NCBI RefSeq assembly: GCF_020662345.1
Contig: NZ_VMOA01000011.1
Span: 62,001-126,000, forward strand
Direction of reading: 5' to 3'
DNA: 64,000 bases
From: Methylobacterium sp. W2
GTDB taxonomy: Bacteria > Pseudomonadota > Alphaproteobacteria > Rhizobiales > Beijerinckiaceae
The translations under genes and the position numbers were made by a program. Under the pieces are notes generated by a model. The model saw only the letters and a list, made by a program, of their open reading frames with translations. It did not search any database and had not been told where the DNA came from. Below are positions 61,701 to 64,000 of the stretch, piece by piece (position 1 is the first letter of the stretch; each line of letters begins with the position of its first letter).

Positions 61701-62362
61701 ACCGCGACGCTGCCGTCCTCCGCGGGCTCGCCGGTGGCGACGCGGAAGGCGACCGCGCCGTTCATCCCTTCGATCCGCCAGGGCCCCAGCAGCCGCGGCG
61801 CGGAGAGATGCACCGTCTCGGCCCGGACCTGATCGGTGCGGCCGCTCTGCGGCACGAGGGTCGTCAGGACGACCTGTCCGATCGTCAGGTCCTCGATGGC
61901 GAGATCCTGGTCGGCGAGGGTCCGGTAGAGGTCGGCGGGCAGGCGGATCGCGTCGTCGTCGCTGATCGGAAGCTTGATCTCGGCCCGGCCGATCCGCGTC
62001 TCGGTGAAGCGGATCTCTCCCGTCAGCAGCGGCGTGAGGCCGATCTCGGCCCCGACGGACTGGAGGTCGAGGGCCGGTTTGTCGGCCTGTCCGCCGATGC
62101 GGAGGCGATCGACGCTCAAGCGCGGCGAGGGCAGGAGCCTCACGGCGATCCGGCCCTCGGTGCGTGCGTCGAGGCCGAGGGATCGCCCGATCGCCCGATC
62201 CACCAGCGTGCGGTAGCTCTCCCAGGCCACGAGGGGCGGGACCGCGAGGGCCGCGACGAGGATCAGGATGACGGCGCCCGCCAGCGCGGTCAGGAGGTCT
62301 CGCACCGTCTTGGTTTCCGCCTCGCTCCGGCCCGGTCTCGGGGCCTGCCATGGGGCGGGCAC
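58739..62362 (-). CDS. AsmA-family envelope protein
   Basis: A 1207-residue inner-membrane-anchored periplasmic protein. One membrane helix at about 20-45 (LLTALAGAVILILVAALAVP) is followed by the AsmA N-terminal domain (IGRSLGLDARTEGRIAVRLL), long beta-rich repeats, and the C-terminal AsmA-like domain (NNLGGSGDIALTDLVLPGGD). AsmA/TamB-like proteins form hydrophobic bridges for phospholipid transport. The tail (last about 95 residues) is a highly charged Ala/Lys/Glu/Arg coiled coil, ending EPVPQP, unusual for AsmA. It begins with GTG at 62362; no strong ribosome binding site. Confidence 0.88.
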   Translation of the reverse strand: MPAPWQAPRPGRSEAETKTVRDLLTALAGAVILILVAALAVPPLVAWESYRTLVDRAIGRSLGLDARTEGRIAVRLLPSPRLSVDRLRIGGQADKPALDLQSVGAEIGLTPLLTGEIRFTETRIGRAEIKLPISDDDAIRLPADLYRTLADQDLAIEDLTIGQVVLTTLVPQSGRTDQVRAETVHLSAPRLLGPWRIEGMNGAVAFRVATGEPAEDGSVAVKISGGGDTHPRFEADARIRLDPMPGEPEAVGDAPRAMIPKAEGTARVVVGPPVQVAGAYLPFSLGGTFKASGPIVRFSDVKAEIDPGGQAMRLAGTGRIDLRAWRAALTLETRRLDLDAFLISTGGQALLARGMPRAGSELPMMVDLDLGIESIALGLDDWTNLRLSGTFDRTGGLALRRFSVTAPGEAALTASGEVDTQPALRFTGNVSLDAAASDGFGRYLRKFGLGGPAVAVMDGRPIQASADLSTASPSLSLRNLRLSLGEARITGNARYTQAEAGGRGRFDAQLSAQGIDIAALPSFGSALSGLHDHDIGLTIQARDVRYGPAGARSGNGTIAASIQSDGASLNVGSLDVTDVAGANAKLSGRIAPDGSGRIAGRMWAPVAAPLIALLDRTWIAEARMIPGFLRAGALDLAVTLEREAGDADTLRTSADGTAAGGSLDLDLLSRGGRIDSLSLGLTTPLAGRWFEREDMVALRKPAALRITGTRGQAGADGAVPPLGLDISGTIADLTLSTVRSVVPGPGQAPPEAGEIQVKTADLAPFLLLAGSTSALPSPLPAELLVGLSRAGRDAHADVAGRIAGATILANVNRSPAGDIFGSVALGRLSLPWLAASLVIPPDGKKPEAGDGARFGAPPADRPPIDLDVRVDALDLGRRFTAEGAAFGARLDNGVLSIRDLSGRLAGGRLMGTVTLSRQGGAAAITGEGSLRDASIADLVGPGPISGRASATLRFGASGQSVTNMANNLGGSGDIALTDLVLPGGDPGGIERALVKALAEDDPLRDGRLQALVAEELTAATMAVKGTIKAPATLSGGSLRAAPLAFDLGGPRWAGTLAIDLNTGRFDARGTLTGGGAPKGWTGGVPSVQLAYSGPLSKPDRSIDAGPLTNGLAAVVLQRELDKIELFEADQIERQRRRARIEMDRARAAAIKAAADKAAAEEAARQAKLKADKAAEKAATEEAERQSRIRAEEETARQGAQPEPVPQP

Positions 62363-62492
62363 GTGGTCTTAACCGGACGTCATGCCCGGTTCGTGCCCCC
62401 ACCCCATGCGGCATAGCACACCGATCCCTGCGGCGCGCCAGGGTCGAATCCCGCGGTCAACAGGTGCCGGGCTTCACGCCCGGCCGATCCGA

Positions 62493-62744
62493 TCAGCGGC
62501 GCGGGCCGATGCTGGGGCCGATCGGGGCCGGGCGGGTGATCTCGTTGCGCTGCATCTGCATGCGGATCTGGTTGTTCTCGAACTGCTGCTGGTGCCGGAC
62601 GCCGCGAATCTCGCTCTGTGTCGCCAGACGGTCGTTGGTTTCGTTCAGCGATCGTGTACCCGGCGACTGAGCCATCGCCGGAGCCGAAGCGAAGCCGGCG
62701 GCCAGGGCCGCGAGGGAGAGGACGGACAAGGAACTCGTGCGCAT
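62493..62744 (-). CDS. Small secreted protein
   Basis: An 83-residue protein with a signal peptide (MRTSSLSVLSLAALAAGFAS ending APAMAQ) and a short Gln/Asn/Arg-rich helical mature part (VRHQQQFENNQIRMQMQRNE). AAGGG precedes the ATG at 62744; the longer frame to 62984 is rejected. No family recognised. Confidence 0.65.
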   Translation of the reverse strand: MRTSSLSVLSLAALAAGFASAPAMAQSPGTRSLNETNDRLATQSEIRGVRHQQQFENNQIRMQMQRNEITRPAPIGPSIGPRR

Positions 62745-62886
62745 GGCGGACCCTTCTGTGATGACGACCGGGATATGGTGAGACGACGCCCGAGATGAAA
62801 CCGGAGTTCCGTTTCCGGACTGGGGCGGGGGTGGCCTCCTCGTCCCGACCCTCGACGCCGTTCGCGTTTTGGTCCAGGGAGGCAGC

Positions 62887-64000
62887 ATGAAACAGCATCC
62901 CGACGCAGCGGCGGTGTCCGTGCCGGCGCCAGGCTCCGGCGTGGCGGCCGAGGCCGCGCAGAACTCCATCGCCGCCCGTGCCATGGCCTCCCTCAGGCCG
63001 CAGGGCTCACCCTATCTCGAAGGGCTGAACCCCGAGCAGCGCCGTGCCGTCGAGACGACGGAGGGGCCGGTTCTCGTCCTTGCGGGCGCGGGCACCGGCA
63101 AGACACGGGTGCTCACCACGCGCATCGCCCATCTCGTCTCGACGGGCAAGGCGCGGCCTTTCGACATCCTATCGGTGACCTTCACCAACAAGGCCGCCCG
63201 CGAGATGAAGCACCGGATCGGTGCCCTCATCGGCCCGGCCGGCGAGGGGATGCCCTGGCTCGGCACGTTTCATTCCATCGGCACCAAGATCCTGCGCCGG
63301 CACGCCGAGATGGTGGGGCTGAAATCCGACTTTACGATTCTGGGGATGGACGACCAGCTCCGCCTGATGAAGCAGGTCATCGTCGACCAAAACATCGACG
63401 AGAAGCGCTGGCCCGCCCGCGCCCTGTCCTCGGCCATCGACGGCTGGAAGAACCGCGGGCTCCTGCCCGAGCAGGTGCCTCCCGGCGAGGCGAGCGCCTT
63501 CGCCTTCGGCAAGGGCGGCGCCCTCTACACCGCCTATCAGGCCCGGCTCCTGACCCTGAACGCCGCCGATTTCGGCGATCTCCTACTGCTCTGCCTCAAG
63601 CTGTGGCGCGAGAACCCGGATGTGTTGGCCAATTACCAGCAGCGCTTCCGCTACATCCTGGTGGACGAGTACCAGGACACCAACGTCGCCCAGTATCTCT
63701 GGCTGCGCCTGCTGGCCCAGGGCCACCGCAACGTCGCCTGCGTCGGCGACGACGACCAGTCGATCTACGGCTGGCGCGGCGCCGAGGTCGACAACATCCT
63801 GCGGTTCGAGCACGATTTTCCCGGCGCGATCGTGGTGAGGCTGGAGCGCAACTACCGCTCCACCGGGCATATCCTCGCCGCCGCCTCGGGGCTCATCGCC
63901 AGGAACGAGGGCCGTCTCGGCAAGACCCTTCGCACCGAGGACGTGGCCGGCGAGAAGGTGACGGTGGCCGGCGCCTGGGATTCGGAAGAAGAGGCGCGCC
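62887..64000 (+). CDS. uvrD: UvrD/PcrA-type superfamily 1 DNA helicase (5-prime part)
   Basis: The frame starts at ATG 62887 (GGGAGG upstream) and runs open past the window edge; 371 residues are visible. After a non-conserved N-terminal 45 residues come Q-motif LNPEQRRAVETTEGP, Walker A LAGAGTGKTRVLTTRI, motif Ia SVTFTNKAAREMKHRI, LGTFHSIGTKIL, motif II LVDEYQDTN, motif III GDDDQSIYGWRGAE and motif IV ERNYRST. It unwinds DNA 3-prime to 5-prime in excision and mismatch repair. Whether it is UvrD or a PcrA/Rep-like paralogue cannot be told from this half. Confidence 0.92.
   Translation, partial: MKQHPDAAAVSVPAPGSGVAAEAAQNSIAARAMASLRPQGSPYLEGLNPEQRRAVETTEGPVLVLAGAGTGKTRVLTTRIAHLVSTGKARPFDILSVTFTNKAAREMKHRIGALIGPAGEGMPWLGTFHSIGTKILRRHAEMVGLKSDFTILGMDDQLRLMKQVIVDQNIDEKRWPARALSSAIDGWKNRGLLPEQVPPGEASAFAFGKGGALYTAYQARLLTLNAADFGDLLLLCLKLWRENPDVLANYQQRFRYILVDEYQDTNVAQYLWLRLLAQGHRNVACVGDDDQSIYGWRGAEVDNILRFEHDFPGAIVVRLERNYRSTGHILAAASGLIARNEGRLGKTLRTEDVAGEKVTVAGAWDSEEEAR

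Overview
The window is a high-GC, protein-dense chromosomal segment of an alphaproteobacterium, most likely Hyphomicrobiales and close to Methylobacterium/Methylorubrum. I infer this from irr divergent from fabA-fabB-fabI, a MucR-type regulator, a CitE-like malyl-CoA lyase/thioesterase, DUF3775 and DUF6456 proteins, a HisKA_2 kinase-like protein and promoter sites of the alphaproteobacterial general stress sigma factor EcfG (GGAAC-N16-CGTT). I saw no rRNA, tRNA, CRISPR array or intact insertion sequence.

Layout. 0-4.5 kb is gene-poor: an orphan NepR-like anti-sigma factor, a truncated and frameshifted RTX-type fragment, a class-I amidotransferase, a small charged protein and a cupin. 4.8-9.4 kb: a spore-photolyase-like radical SAM protein and a large MHYT-PAS-GGDEF-EAL protein. 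9.6-14 kb: a small repeat protein and a tightly overlapping MFS-fhuF-ABC cluster that looks like siderophore/iron handling. 14-25.7 kb: a catabolic block (map, CoA transferase, MFS carrier, class-V aminotransferase, GntR regulator, threonine aldolase, FAD/4Fe-4S dehydrogenase, SnoaL-like, RidA) suggestive of glycine/glyoxylate/2-hydroxyacid metabolism.

25.9-31.7 kb is the most striking region. Two half-size YeeE/YedE sulfur transporters converge on a minus-strand sulfur module. The module holds a 63-residue protein, serine O-acetyltransferase, a family-2 encapsulin-type shell protein carrying a cyclic-nucleotide-binding-like domain, and a SufS-type cysteine desulfurase with a disordered N-terminal extension of about 260 residues. 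Shell and desulfurase overlap by 14 bases. This is the organisation expected of a protein nanocompartment that packages a cysteine desulfurase. A good sigma-70 promoter with a long inverted repeat just upstream of its -35 box precedes the shell gene.

32-46 kb: a Tat-lipoprotein molybdoenzyme with its cytochrome b, two tandem paralogous secreted proteins, a universal stress protein, a DUF4142 protein behind a consensus EcfG site, beta-carbonic anhydrase, Nudix, DUF429, DUF3775, a transglutaminase-like peptidase, a GAF-PAS-GGDEF-EAL protein, a CitE-like lyase overlapping dut, and an HD-GYP protein. 47-50.9 kb: fabI-fabB-fabA (with a 40-residue membrane ORF) divergent from irr. 51-64 kb: an SH3 protein, a 2-hydroxyacid dehydrogenase, a degenerate PAS/HisKA_2 protein behind a second consensus EcfG site, sufE, a DUF6456 protein, mucR, oligopeptidase B, a giant AsmA-like protein, a small secreted protein and the 5-prime part of a uvrD-type helicase.

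Themes: sulfur mobilisation (encapsulin/desulfurase, cysE, YeeE pair, sufE), general stress response (orphan NepR, degenerate kinase, DUF4142 and USP), c-di-GMP turnover (three proteins), and iron (irr, fhuF cluster).
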